Positions 1-5,476 of a stretch of 6,125 nt of DNA are shown here, piece after piece (the stretch's first letter is position 1; each line of letters starts with the position of its first letter). Source of the stretch: DASWIP01 sp036397635. Lineage in GTDB: Bacteria; Actinomycetota; AC-67. Both the position numbers and the translations under genes were made by a program. The notes beneath the pieces are model-generated. The model saw only the letters and a program-made list of their open reading frames with translations, was not told where the DNA came from and made no database searches. Location of the stretch: NCBI GenBank assembly GCA_036397635.1, contig DASWIP010000010.1:1-6125 (forward strand). The letters are read 5' to 3'.

Positions 1-57
1 GCGGCTGCTCGCGCTGCTCCTGCAGGGATCCTCACACGGGCGGCGAACCTCGGATCG

Positions 58-1044
58 ATGCGCGCGCGCGTGCTGCTCGCCCTGATCCTGGCTGCGTCGG
101 CTCTGCCGGCGGCGGCCGGGCCCGCGATCCCCGCGATCGACGGGCCCGACCTGCCGGCCCTCGGAACGCCGACCGTGGTCACGGTCTTCGACGAGGCTCC
201 CTTCGAATGCACCGGGTCGCCGCAGACCGCGCTGATCCAGGTGCCCGACGGGCCGCACGATCGGATCGTGCTCGAGCTGACCGTGACCCCAGACGGCGAT
301 CCGTGGGACCGGCTCGCCGCGGTCGCGATCGGCGGCGCCGAGGTCTTGCGCGCGACGACGCCGCGCACCGAGATGACCTTGCGCAAGGACATCACCACGT
401 ACAGCGAGCTGCTCCCGCCCGGTGGGCAGGCCGAGGTCTCGCTGTTGTTGAGCACGTACGTCGGCGCGCTGCTCGGAACCGTGCATCTGGAGTTCTATGC
501 CGACGAGCCGACCGCAGTGGCCGCGCGCGCGCCGGCCGAGGTGCATCCGGTCGCGCTCTGGGGCGGGCTGAACGGCAACGGCTCGACGATCACCACCGAC
601 GTGGGGCTGCCCGAGGCCGTCCCGGCGGGCGCCGAGCTGGAGCTCACTATCACCGGTCACAGTGGTGCCGAGTTCTGGTTCACCAGCGGCTGGCAGCCGC
701 GCATCTTCCGGGTCTTCGCCGACGGTGTCCAGATCGCCGAAGCGCGCTCGATGCACTACACCTATGCATTCGTCGGCTTCGGCGCGGGTGACCCGTACCA
801 GACTTGCGCCGGACCGCGGACCGGCGCGACCGGCGACACGTTGCATCCGCTGATGTGGTGGACGGCGCAGCGCGCGCTCGACGCCGCCGGCGTCCATCTG
901 GGTGTCGGCGAGGTCCCGCCCTATCGCGCGATCGTCGAGCCCGACCTGTTACCCCTGTTATCCGGTGCTCGCACGATCGAGATCGCCCAGGTCGGCGCCA
1001 GCGCCACGTGGGTCACCAGTGTTTCGCTGCTGCTCTACCGCTAG
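58..1044 (+). CDS. Secreted PNGase A/F-like protein (peptide:N-glycanase fold)
   Basis: 328 aa with a Sec signal peptide (hydrophobic residues 5-20, likely cut after ALPAAA at residue 20), so exported. Residues 40-150 and 165-328 resemble the two jelly-roll domains of the peptide-N4-(N-acetylglucosaminyl)asparagine amidase A family, which removes N-glycans by hydrolysing the glycosyl-asparagine amide. Family-like segments are DPWDRLAAVAIGGAEVLR (81-98), LRKDITTYSELL (108-119), LLGTVHLEFYAD (138-149), EFWF (205-208) and a C-terminal ATWVTSVSLLLY (316-327). By eye, D84 fits PNGase F Asp60 and E205 fits Glu206, while the Glu118 position is Thr133. It is much shorter than plant PNGase A but close to PNGase F. 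C51 and C250 are the only cysteines. The ATG at 58 was chosen because the signal peptide begins there; there is no good Shine-Dalgarno, and the frame is open to the window edge, so an upstream start cannot be excluded. Fold call fairly sure, activity and substrate inferred. Confidence 0.72.
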   Translation: MRARVLLALILAASALPAAAGPAIPAIDGPDLPALGTPTVVTVFDEAPFECTGSPQTALIQVPDGPHDRIVLELTVTPDGDPWDRLAAVAIGGAEVLRATTPRTEMTLRKDITTYSELLPPGGQAEVSLLLSTYVGALLGTVHLEFYADEPTAVAARAPAEVHPVALWGGLNGNGSTITTDVGLPEAVPAGAELELTITGHSGAEFWFTSGWQPRIFRVFADGVQIAEARSMHYTYAFVGFGAGDPYQTCAGPRTGATGDTLHPLMWWTAQRALDAAGVHLGVGEVPPYRAIVEPDLLPLLSGARTIEIAQVGASATWVTSVSLLLYR

Positions 1045-1050
1045 CACTGC

Positions 1051-1056
1051 TAGGCT
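1051..1056 (+). promoter_or_regulatory. -10 box for leaderless transcription of the pirin gene
   Basis: TAGGCT matches the TANNNT -10 pattern and ends 8 nt before the ATG at 1065. Transcription would therefore start at or next to the A of the start codon. There is no purine-rich Shine-Dalgarno in the 20-bp gap, which supports a leaderless message. No recognisable -35 is present. Inferred from spacing and from two similar boxes in this window. Confidence 0.5.
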
Positions 1057-1064
1057 CCCGCGCG

Positions 1065-1793
1065 ATGCTACGGATCCGGCGCGCGCACGAGATCCACGCC
1101 GTGGACGGTGGCTGGTTCTCGGCGCGATGGCATTTCTCATTCGACCATTACCGCGATCCCGAGAACATGGGCATCGGGCCGTTGCGCGTCTTCAACGACG
1201 ACCGGCTGATCCCCGGCGCGATCTGGCCGATGCACCCGCACGCCGATGTGGAGGGGATCACCTACGTCGTCGAAGGGCATTTCCGCCACGAGGACAACGT
1301 CGGCGGAGGTGGCGTCCTCGAGCCCGGCGCGGTGCAGCGCATGACGCTGGGCTCCGGCGCGTACCACTCCGAGCAGAACGCGTCGGAAGAGGAACCGATG
1401 CGTTTCCTGCAGTTCTGGATCCTGCCGGCGGTCGCCGGCCTGACACCTGGGGTCGAGCAGCGCCAGTACACCAGCGACGACTTCCGCGACGTGTTGCGCA
1501 AGGTGCTCGACCCTGATGGGGACGACGCCCTGACGGTGCACCAGGACGCGCGCGTCTACGTGTCGCGCCCGTCCGCCGACATCGAGCTGAGGCACACATT
1601 CACTGAGGGACGTGGTGGGTACCTCTACCTCTTGGACGGCGACGCGCTGCTCGACGACGAGAAGATCGCCGGAGGCGACGCGGCGAAGATCGAGGGACCG
1701 CACGAGTTGCGCATCGGCGGCGGCGAGGGCGCGCACCTGATCCTGATCGACGTGCCGCTGGCGTATACGCCCGTCGGGACCTGGGCGCGCTGA
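1065..1793 (+). CDS. Pirin-like bicupin protein (YhhW type, putative quercetin 2,3-dioxygenase)
   Basis: 242 aa, the size of short bacterial pirins such as E. coli YhhW (about 230 aa), shorter than human pirin (290 aa). The N-terminal cupin holds the pirin signature MHPHADVEGITYVVEG (56-71). The four expected metal ligands are present: H57, H59, H101 and E103, the same numbering as reported for YhhW. The C-terminal cupin covers about residues 150-235 and lacks an obvious metal site, as usual in the family. Pirins bind Fe(II) or other metals; some cleave quercetin, others act as redox-sensitive cofactors, so the physiological substrate is unknown. The open frame extends upstream to about 804, but that part is arginine-rich, overlaps the preceding gene and lacks pirin similarity; ATG 1065 gives a full-length protein directly behind a -10 box. 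It ends 3 bp from the stop of the convergent MDR gene. Likely cytoplasmic. Confidence 0.9.
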   Translation: MLRIRRAHEIHAVDGGWFSARWHFSFDHYRDPENMGIGPLRVFNDDRLIPGAIWPMHPHADVEGITYVVEGHFRHEDNVGGGGVLEPGAVQRMTLGSGAYHSEQNASEEEPMRFLQFWILPAVAGLTPGVEQRQYTSDDFRDVLRKVLDPDGDDALTVHQDARVYVSRPSADIELRHTFTEGRGGYLYLLDGDALLDDEKIAGGDAAKIEGPHELRIGGGEGAHLILIDVPLAYTPVGTWAR

Positions 1794-1796
1794 CAC

Positions 1797-2771
1797 TTAC
1801 GGGATCAGGACGATCTTGCCGCGCGCGCGCCGCTCGGTGATCTCGCGCAGCGCTTCGGCCGCGCGCTCGAGCGGATAGGTCGCCGACACCAGCGGACGCA
1901 CCTTGCCTTCCCGATACCAGTCGAACAACTCCTCGAGCAGCGCTCGGTTGCGCTCCGGCTCGCGCATGCTGAACGCGCCCCAGAACACGCCGATGATCGA
2001 GCAGGACTTCAGCAGCGTCAGGTTCAACGGGATGTGCGGGATCTCGCCGGCCGCGAACCCGATCACAAGGAACCGGCCGCCCCACGCCATCCGGCGCAAC
2101 GCTTGCTCGGAGTAGACCCCGCCGACCGGGTCGTACACCACGTCAACGCCGCGTCCGTCGGTCAACTCCGACAGTCGGGCCTTCAGGTCCTCGCTCGCAT
2201 AGTCGAGCAGCTCGTCGGCGCCGTGCTCGGCGCACACGGCGAGCTTCGCCGGCGACGATGCCGCAGCGATCACGCGCGCGCCCATCGCCTTGCCGATCTC
2301 GACGGTGGCCAGGCCGACGCCGCCGGCCGCGCCGAGCACCAGCAGCGTCTCACCGGCTTGCAGCCCCGCGCGGTCGCGCAACGCGTAATGCGAGGTGAGG
2401 TAGGTCAGCACGAACCCGGAGGCCGTCACCGGATCCATCTCGTGGGGGAACGGGACCACGGTGCGCGCGTCCGAGACCAAGCGGGTCGCGAAGTGCCCGT
2501 GCGTCCCCACCGAGATCACCCGATCGCCGGCGGCGATCCCATCGACGCCCTCACCGACCGCGATCACGACCCCCGAGGCTTCGCCGCCCGGCACGAACGG
2601 TGGATCCGGCTTGAACTGGTAGCGCCCTTCGATGATCAACGTGTCCGGGAAGTTGACCCCGGCTGCTTGCACGTCGATCAGCACTTGGCCGGGTCCCGGC
2701 GCCGGATCCGGCAGCTCCTGCACCTCGAGGGCCTCCGGTGGCCCCAACGTCGAACAAACGACTGCTCGCAT
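1797..2771 (-). CDS. Zinc-independent NADPH:quinone oxidoreductase-type MDR enzyme
   Basis: 324 aa, the normal length for quinone oxidoreductase (QOR)-like medium-chain dehydrogenase/reductases. The GroES-like N-terminal domain (about 1-125) carries AAGVNFPDTL (36-45) and PGGEASGVV (61-69). The GHE histidine of zinc alcohol dehydrogenases is absent, and only three cysteines exist (C6, C180, C257), so neither the catalytic nor the structural zinc site can form. The Rossmann domain has LGAAGGVGLA (146-155), followed by ASS and K176 after the second strand, which suggests NADPH, and VVYDPVGG (211-218). It ends with the typical RGKIVLIP. Members reduce quinones or activated alkenes/enals; the true substrate is not readable from sequence. 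Start at 2771: a GAGG at 2780-2783 (minus strand) lies 8 nt upstream. It is divergent from the PAC2 gene and convergent with pirin, so it is probably monocistronic. Confidence 0.9.
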   Translation of the reverse strand: MRAVVCSTLGPPEALEVQELPDPAPGPGQVLIDVQAAGVNFPDTLIIEGRYQFKPDPPFVPGGEASGVVIAVGEGVDGIAAGDRVISVGTHGHFATRLVSDARTVVPFPHEMDPVTASGFVLTYLTSHYALRDRAGLQAGETLLVLGAAGGVGLATVEIGKAMGARVIAAASSPAKLAVCAEHGADELLDYASEDLKARLSELTDGRGVDVVYDPVGGVYSEQALRRMAWGGRFLVIGFAAGEIPHIPLNLTLLKSCSIIGVFWGAFSMREPERNRALLEELFDWYREGKVRPLVSATYPLERAAEALREITERRARGKIVLIP

Positions 2772-2779
2772 CCATCCAT

Positions 2780-2783
2780 CCTC
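2780..2783 (-). promoter_or_regulatory. Ribosome binding site of the MDR gene, in a triple-ATG start
   Basis: On the minus strand GAGG is followed by a 4-bp repeat that creates three ATGs (at plus positions 2777-2779, 2773-2775 and 2769-2771), each in a different frame. Only the last opens the MDR frame, at 8 nt spacing from GAGG, which is the best Shine-Dalgarno distance of the three. This decides the start. Confidence 0.55.
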
Positions 2784-2807
2784 GCCCGGTCGGCGCCGGG
2801 TGTGCGA

Positions 2808-2817
2808 ATCGGCCGAT
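2808..2817. promoter_or_regulatory. 10-bp perfect palindrome between divergent MDR and PAC2 genes
   Basis: ATCGGCCGAT is a perfect 10-bp palindrome in the 74-bp divergent region. It sits where the -35 contact for the 2833-2838 box would fall, and upstream of the MDR start on the other strand. It could be an operator, but short GC-rich palindromes are frequent by chance here. Confidence 0.25.
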
Positions 2818-2832
2818 GCTGCAGGTGCGCGC

Positions 2833-2838
2833 TATCGT
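2833..2838 (+). promoter_or_regulatory. -10 box for leaderless transcription of the PAC2 gene
   Basis: TATCGT fits TANNNT and is followed by 7 nt and then ATG at 2846. No Shine-Dalgarno lies before this ATG. The arrangement is the same as before the pirin gene and predicts a message starting at the start codon. A GGTGC/GCACC inverted repeat (2824-2828 and 2839-2843) flanks the box. Confidence 0.52.
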
Positions 2839-2845
2839 GCACCGC

Positions 2846-3694
2846 ATGGCGCTGTACGAGATCCTGCGCGCGCCCGAGCTGCGCACGCCCGTTCTGGTCG
2901 CCGCGTTCGAGGGCTGGGTCGATGCTGCCGGCGTGGGAACGGCGGCCGCCGCGCACATCGCCGGCGAAGGTGAGCTGCTCGCGCGGTTCGATGCCGAAGA
3001 GCTGCTCGACTATCGCGCGCGCCGGCCGACGATGGACATCGCCGCCGGCGTCATGCAGGAGATGGTGTGGCCCGAGATCGTGGTGCGCCACGCGAGTGTG
3101 GGCGGCCGCGACGTCCTGGTGCTCACCGGACCCGAGCCCGACATGCGCTGGCGACATTTCGCCTCGTCGGTGCTCGATCTGGGCTTGACGTTCGGGGTGG
3201 TCTCGACGATCAGCCTCGGCGCGATCCCCGCCGCCGTACCGCACACGCGTCCGACACCGGTGATCTCCACGGTCTCTGATCCCGAGCTGCTCGCGCCGGG
3301 CGATCAGGTGCCCGAAGGGATCCTGCGGGTACCGGCCGCGGCCGTGAACCTGGTCGAGCGCGCGTTCGGCGAGCACGGCATCCCCTCCGGCGGCTTCTGG
3401 GCGCAGGTGCCGCACTACGTCGTCGGCGCGTACGCGCCGTCGGTGATCGCGCTCGTCGAGCGCGTGTCGCGCGCGCTCAAGGTGGTTATCTCGCTTGGCT
3501 CGCTGCCGGAAGAGGCGCAGCAGCAGCGCGCACAGCTCGACGCGATGGTCGCGGACCGGCCGGAGGCAGCGTCCTACCTCGAGCGTTTGGAATCGCTCGT
3601 GTCCGAGGAGAGCGTGCCCTCGGGTGAGGAGATCGCCGCCGAGATCGAGCGGTTCCTGCGGCAGGGCCCGACCGCACCCGGCGAGCTCGAGTAG
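2846..3694 (+). CDS. PAC2-family protein (proteasome assembly chaperone-like fold)
   Basis: 282 aa, matching the usual 270-320 aa of actinobacterial PAC2-family proteins. Recognisable blocks are VLVAAFEGWVDAAG (16-29), LLDYRARRPTMD (53-64), LVLTGPEPDMRWRHF (91-105), SLGAIPAAVPHTRP (123-136) and GFWAQVPHYV (183-192). The C-terminal part (about 218-272) is charged and predicted helical. The family is related in fold to eukaryotic proteasome assembly chaperone 2. Mycobacterial members have structures, but no reaction is established; a link to the actinobacterial proteasome/Pup pathway is only a suggestion, and no proteasome gene lies in this window. The open frame continues upstream to about 2738, but ATG 2846 starts the conserved region and lies 7 nt behind a -10 box, so the extension is rejected. 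It is cytoplasmic, with no signal or membrane segment. A GC-rich hairpin begins right after the stop. Confidence 0.88.
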   Translation: MALYEILRAPELRTPVLVAAFEGWVDAAGVGTAAAAHIAGEGELLARFDAEELLDYRARRPTMDIAAGVMQEMVWPEIVVRHASVGGRDVLVLTGPEPDMRWRHFASSVLDLGLTFGVVSTISLGAIPAAVPHTRPTPVISTVSDPELLAPGDQVPEGILRVPAAAVNLVERAFGEHGIPSGGFWAQVPHYVVGAYAPSVIALVERVSRALKVVISLGSLPEEAQQQRAQLDAMVADRPEAASYLERLESLVSEESVPSGEEIAAEIERFLRQGPTAPGELE

Positions 3695-3725
3695 GCGCCG
3701 GCGGTTCGCGTGACGCCGCCGGCGC
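3695..3725 (+). terminator. GC-rich hairpin after the PAC2 gene, possible terminator
   Basis: The stem is a perfect 10-bp inverted repeat, GCGCCGGCGG (3695-3704) with CCGCCGGCGC (3716-3725), and an 11-nt loop. It begins at the base after the PAC2 stop codon. No T-run follows, so it is a non-canonical terminator or an mRNA 3'-end stabiliser. It separates PAC2 from the next promoter at 3750. Confidence 0.45.
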
Positions 3726-3749
3726 TCCGGGATGTCGCGTAGCAGGGCC

Positions 3750-3755
3750 TATGCT
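3750..3755 (+). promoter_or_regulatory. -10 box upstream of the crotonase gene
   Basis: TATGCT fits TANNNT. Transcription from about 3762 would give a short leader of about 22 nt that contains a strong Shine-Dalgarno, unlike the two leaderless genes in this window. No clear -35 is seen. Confidence 0.48.
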
Positions 3756-3772
3756 TGGGCGGTCCGTCCAGC

Positions 3773-3778
3773 AGGAGG
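3773..3778 (+). promoter_or_regulatory. Ribosome binding site of the crotonase gene
   Basis: A perfect AGGAGG lies 6 nt before ATG 3785. It fixes this start over the in-frame TTG at 3755, which overlaps the -10 box and has no ribosome site. Confidence 0.85.
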
Positions 3779-3784
3779 GTGCGC

Positions 3785-4591
3785 ATGGGCCGCTACGACG
3801 ACTTCCCGACCCTGAAGATCGAGCAGCTCGATCCCGGCATCTTGCGGGTGATGCTGAGCACTCCCGGCAAGCTCAACGCCGTCGATCGTCGAGGACACCA
3901 CGACCTCACCTACGTGTGGGACGCGATCGACCGAGATCCCGACACGCGCGTGGCGATCATCACCGGTGAGGGGACGGCGTTCTCCTCGGGCGGCGATCTG
4001 GGGCTCGTCGCCGAGATGGCCGAGGACTTCGAGACTCGTATCCGGGTGATGCGCGAGGCGCGCGACCTCGTCTACAACGTCATCGATTGCTCGAAGCCGG
4101 TCGTCTCGGCGATGCGGGGCCCGGCGGTCGGCGCGGGGCTCGTGGTCGGCCTGCTCGCCGACGTCTCGATCGCCTCGCGGACCGCGCGCATCATCGACGG
4201 TCACACCAAGCTCGGGGTCGCGGCCGGGGATCACGCCGCGATCGTGTGGCCGCTGTTGTGCGGGATGGCGAAGGCCAAGTACCACCTGCTCACCTGCGAG
4301 CCGCTCTCGGGCGAGGAGGCGGAACGGATCGGGCTGATCTCACTGTGCGTGGACGATGCGGATCTCGACGCGACCGCGCTGGACGTGGCGCGGCGGCTGG
4401 CATCGGGGTCACAGAGTGCGTTGCGGTGGACGAAGCTCGCGTTGAACAACTGGCTGCGCCTCGCGGGTCCCACCTTCGACGCGTCTCTCGCATTGGAGTT
4501 CATGGGTTTCGGCGGCCCGGATGTGCGCGAAGGCGTCGCAGCGATCCGCGAGAAGCGGGCCCCCAGTTTCTCGGGGCCGGCCTCCGAGTGA
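3785..4591 (+). CDS. Crotonase-fold (enoyl-CoA hydratase/isomerase family) protein without canonical catalytic glutamates
   Basis: 268 aa, the standard crotonase length. Oxyanion-hole segments are visible: AFSSGGDL (65-72) and GPAVGAGLVVGLLADV (112-127). Aligned by eye with rat mitochondrial enoyl-CoA hydratase, the Glu144 position is V120 and the Glu164 position is H140, so classical hydration of enoyl-CoA is unlikely. Residues 138-156 read DGHTKLGVAAGDHAAIVWP. H140 and D149 are nine residues apart, the spacing I recall for His145 and Asp154 of 6-oxocamphor hydrolase, a crotonase-family C-C hydrolase acting on non-CoA beta-diketones, which also shares the GD...WP context. Further histidines occur at 38-39. 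A hydrolase, retro-Claisen or isomerase role is therefore possible; the substrate is unknown. It is cytoplasmic, has its own promoter and ribosome site, and ends 3 bp from the convergent secreted-protein gene. Fold certain, activity open. Confidence 0.88.
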   Translation: MGRYDDFPTLKIEQLDPGILRVMLSTPGKLNAVDRRGHHDLTYVWDAIDRDPDTRVAIITGEGTAFSSGGDLGLVAEMAEDFETRIRVMREARDLVYNVIDCSKPVVSAMRGPAVGAGLVVGLLADVSIASRTARIIDGHTKLGVAAGDHAAIVWPLLCGMAKAKYHLLTCEPLSGEEAERIGLISLCVDDADLDATALDVARRLASGSQSALRWTKLALNNWLRLAGPTFDASLALEFMGFGGPDVREGVAAIREKRAPSFSGPASE

Positions 4592-4594
4592 TCC

Positions 4595-5119
4595 TCAGAG
4601 CACGTCGCTGAACAGGGCCTGACCGCGCACGGTCGCCTCGCGGATCTCGGTGTAGACGCAGTCCGGTCCCACATCGGGGATGAACTGGAACGTCGCCGCG
4701 AGCTGATCTCCTGTGGCGTAGCCCACGACGCCGATGCGCACCAGGTCGTACTGCGCCTGGATGGCGACAGCAGTTCCTTCCACGCTCTCGATCTGAACCT
4801 CGACGGTCCCGGTCCCCGACCCGAGCAGGCACGTGTCTCCGCCGAACTGCTCGGCGATCGGCCCGCTGCTCCCCCCCAAACCCTCGTAGGTGATGGACCC
4901 GGAGCCGTCTACGCGCTCGCCGTCGTAGACCCCGGCGCACCGAGCGACTCCATCGCCTTGGTACGTTCCTTGGGCGGGCGTGAGGGTGACACCGGGATCG
5001 AGGGCCACGCGCGACTCGAACGCGCAGGTCAGGGTCTGTTCTCCCTGTGCGCCTGCGGGCCCCGCGGCGACCAGCAAGATGACGAGGGCGGTGATGAACG
5101 GGCGAGCAGCTGCGGGCAT
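4595..5119 (-). CDS. Small secreted beta-rich protein of unknown function, four cysteines
   Basis: 174 aa. An N-terminal signal peptide (R6, hydrophobic 8-19, likely cut after GPAGA at about residue 24) predicts export. The mature part is rich in G, T, V and alternating polar/hydrophobic residues, which suggests an all-beta barrel or sandwich. It has exactly four cysteines (C32, C61, C97, C154), enough for two disulfides. The segment around 42-64 (PGVTLTPAQGTYQGDG, then VARCAG) resembles exported hypothetical proteins I associate with Actinomycetota, but I cannot name a family. The start is supported by AGGAGG at 5126-5131 on the minus strand, 6 nt from the ATG. There is no lipobox cysteine after the signal and no C-terminal membrane anchor, so it is probably released or wall-associated. 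It is divergent from the secreted gene at 5477 and convergent with the crotonase. Confidence 0.82.
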   Translation of the reverse strand: MPAAARPFITALVILLVAAGPAGAQGEQTLTCAFESRVALDPGVTLTPAQGTYQGDGVARCAGVYDGERVDGSGSITYEGLGGSSGPIAEQFGGDTCLLGSGTGTVEVQIESVEGTAVAIQAQYDLVRIGVVGYATGDQLAATFQFIPDVGPDCVYTEIREATVRGQALFSDVL

Positions 5120-5125
5120 GCGCTT

Positions 5126-5131
5126 CCTCCT
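5126..5131 (-). promoter_or_regulatory. Ribosome binding site of the minus-strand secreted protein
   Basis: The minus strand reads AGGAGG 6 nt before the ATG at 5119, the ideal sequence and distance. It fixes the start and confirms that the minus strand is coding here. Confidence 0.85.
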
Positions 5132-5445
5132 GAAGGTCGCTCGGGATGAGGAGTGGTTCGACGTGTCCGGACTCGCTACCTGCCGAAACGGGATCGAACG
5201 AGCCCGACATCGGTTGCATCACTGGTCGATAGCTCAAGTTCCGAACCTATCGCTCCGACCACTCATAGTGGCGGGGACGTGATAGTTGACCGCAAACAGC
5301 GGTTCGCCTTGGGAGAGGCTCGCGGCACCGTCCGATACGCCGTGAGGACGGTGGCCCACGACAGACCGTGCTGAACGGCGACGCGTCCGGGTGCCGTCGG
5401 CGGAGTGCCGATGGTTGCGGCCGGTCGGGAAGGCCGGCTCGGGGA

Positions 5446-5461
5446 AGAGGCGGAAGCCTCT
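5446..5461 (+). promoter_or_regulatory. Hairpin with GGAA loop next to the ribosome site of the 5477 gene
   Basis: AGAGGC (5446-5451) and GCCTCT (5456-5461) form a perfect 6-bp stem closed by GGAA, which fits the stable GNRA tetraloop class. It ends two bases before the GGGAGGG ribosome site. CCTC (5457-5460) could instead pair with GAGG (5466-5469) inside that site, so two exclusive folds can be drawn. Function inferred only. Confidence 0.4.
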
Positions 5462-5463
5462 CT

Positions 5464-5470
5464 GGGAGGG
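5464..5470 (+). promoter_or_regulatory. Ribosome binding site of the plus-strand secreted protein
   Basis: GGGAGGG lies 6 nt before ATG 5477, and the signal peptide starts there. It therefore decides against the longer in-frame start near 5405 and against the second ATG at 5483 (12 nt spacing). Confidence 0.8.
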
Positions 5471-5476
5471 AGCATC

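Larger units (their letters stand above)
5120..5476. other. 357-bp divergent intergenic region rich in inverted repeats
   Basis: No convincing coding frame: the frames open here are arginine/proline-rich shadows without start signals. The region must hold promoters for both secreted genes. Visible structure includes CGATAG/CTATCG arms (5227-5232, 5247-5252), the palindrome CCACTcatAGTGG (5259-5271), a hairpin ACCGC/GCGGT with a 5-nt loop (5289-5303), an 8-bp stem CACCGTCC/GGACGGTG with a 12-nt loop (5326-5353), GCCGG/CCGGC (5420-5424, 5434-5438) and AGAGGC/GCCTCT (5446-5461). A minus-strand TAGGTT (5244-5249) could be a -10 for the 5119 gene, and TTGACC (5286-5291) a plus-strand -35 without a good -10 partner. 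Promoter assignment is uncertain. No known riboswitch class is recognised. Confidence 0.5.

Noticed and set aside
804..1064. An 87-residue N-terminal extension of the pirin gene
   Set aside because: Arginine-rich, overlaps the PNGase-like gene out of frame and adds residues no pirin has; ATG 1065 sits behind a -10 box and gives exact family numbering of the metal ligands.
1137..1796. A 219-codon minus-strand open frame opposite the pirin gene
   Set aside because: Mirror of the pirin coding frame; the pirin metal ligands and signature on the plus strand are decisive.
2034..3188. A 384-codon open frame on the plus strand crossing the MDR gene, the intergenic region and part of the PAC2 gene
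   Set aside because: Its product is rich in R, H and D typical of a GC-rich shadow frame, it has no start signals, and it conflicts with two well-supported genes on both strands.
2678..3415. A 245-codon minus-strand open frame opposite the PAC2 gene
   Set aside because: The plus-strand PAC2 motifs are clear; the minus reading is histidine/arginine-rich without a recognisable domain.
3749..4285. A 178-codon minus-strand open frame opposite the crotonase
   Set aside because: Shadow of the crotonase frame with biased R/H/D composition and no ribosome site.
4500..5237. A 245-codon minus-strand open frame overlapping the secreted protein gene
   Set aside because: Arginine-rich shadow in another frame; the 4595-5119 frame has a signal peptide, an ideal ribosome site and paired cysteines.
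5272..5476. A known riboswitch (c-di-GMP, c-di-AMP or cobalamin) before the secreted Ig-like gene
   Set aside because: I looked for the conserved cores of these classes and did not find them; only generic stems are visible.
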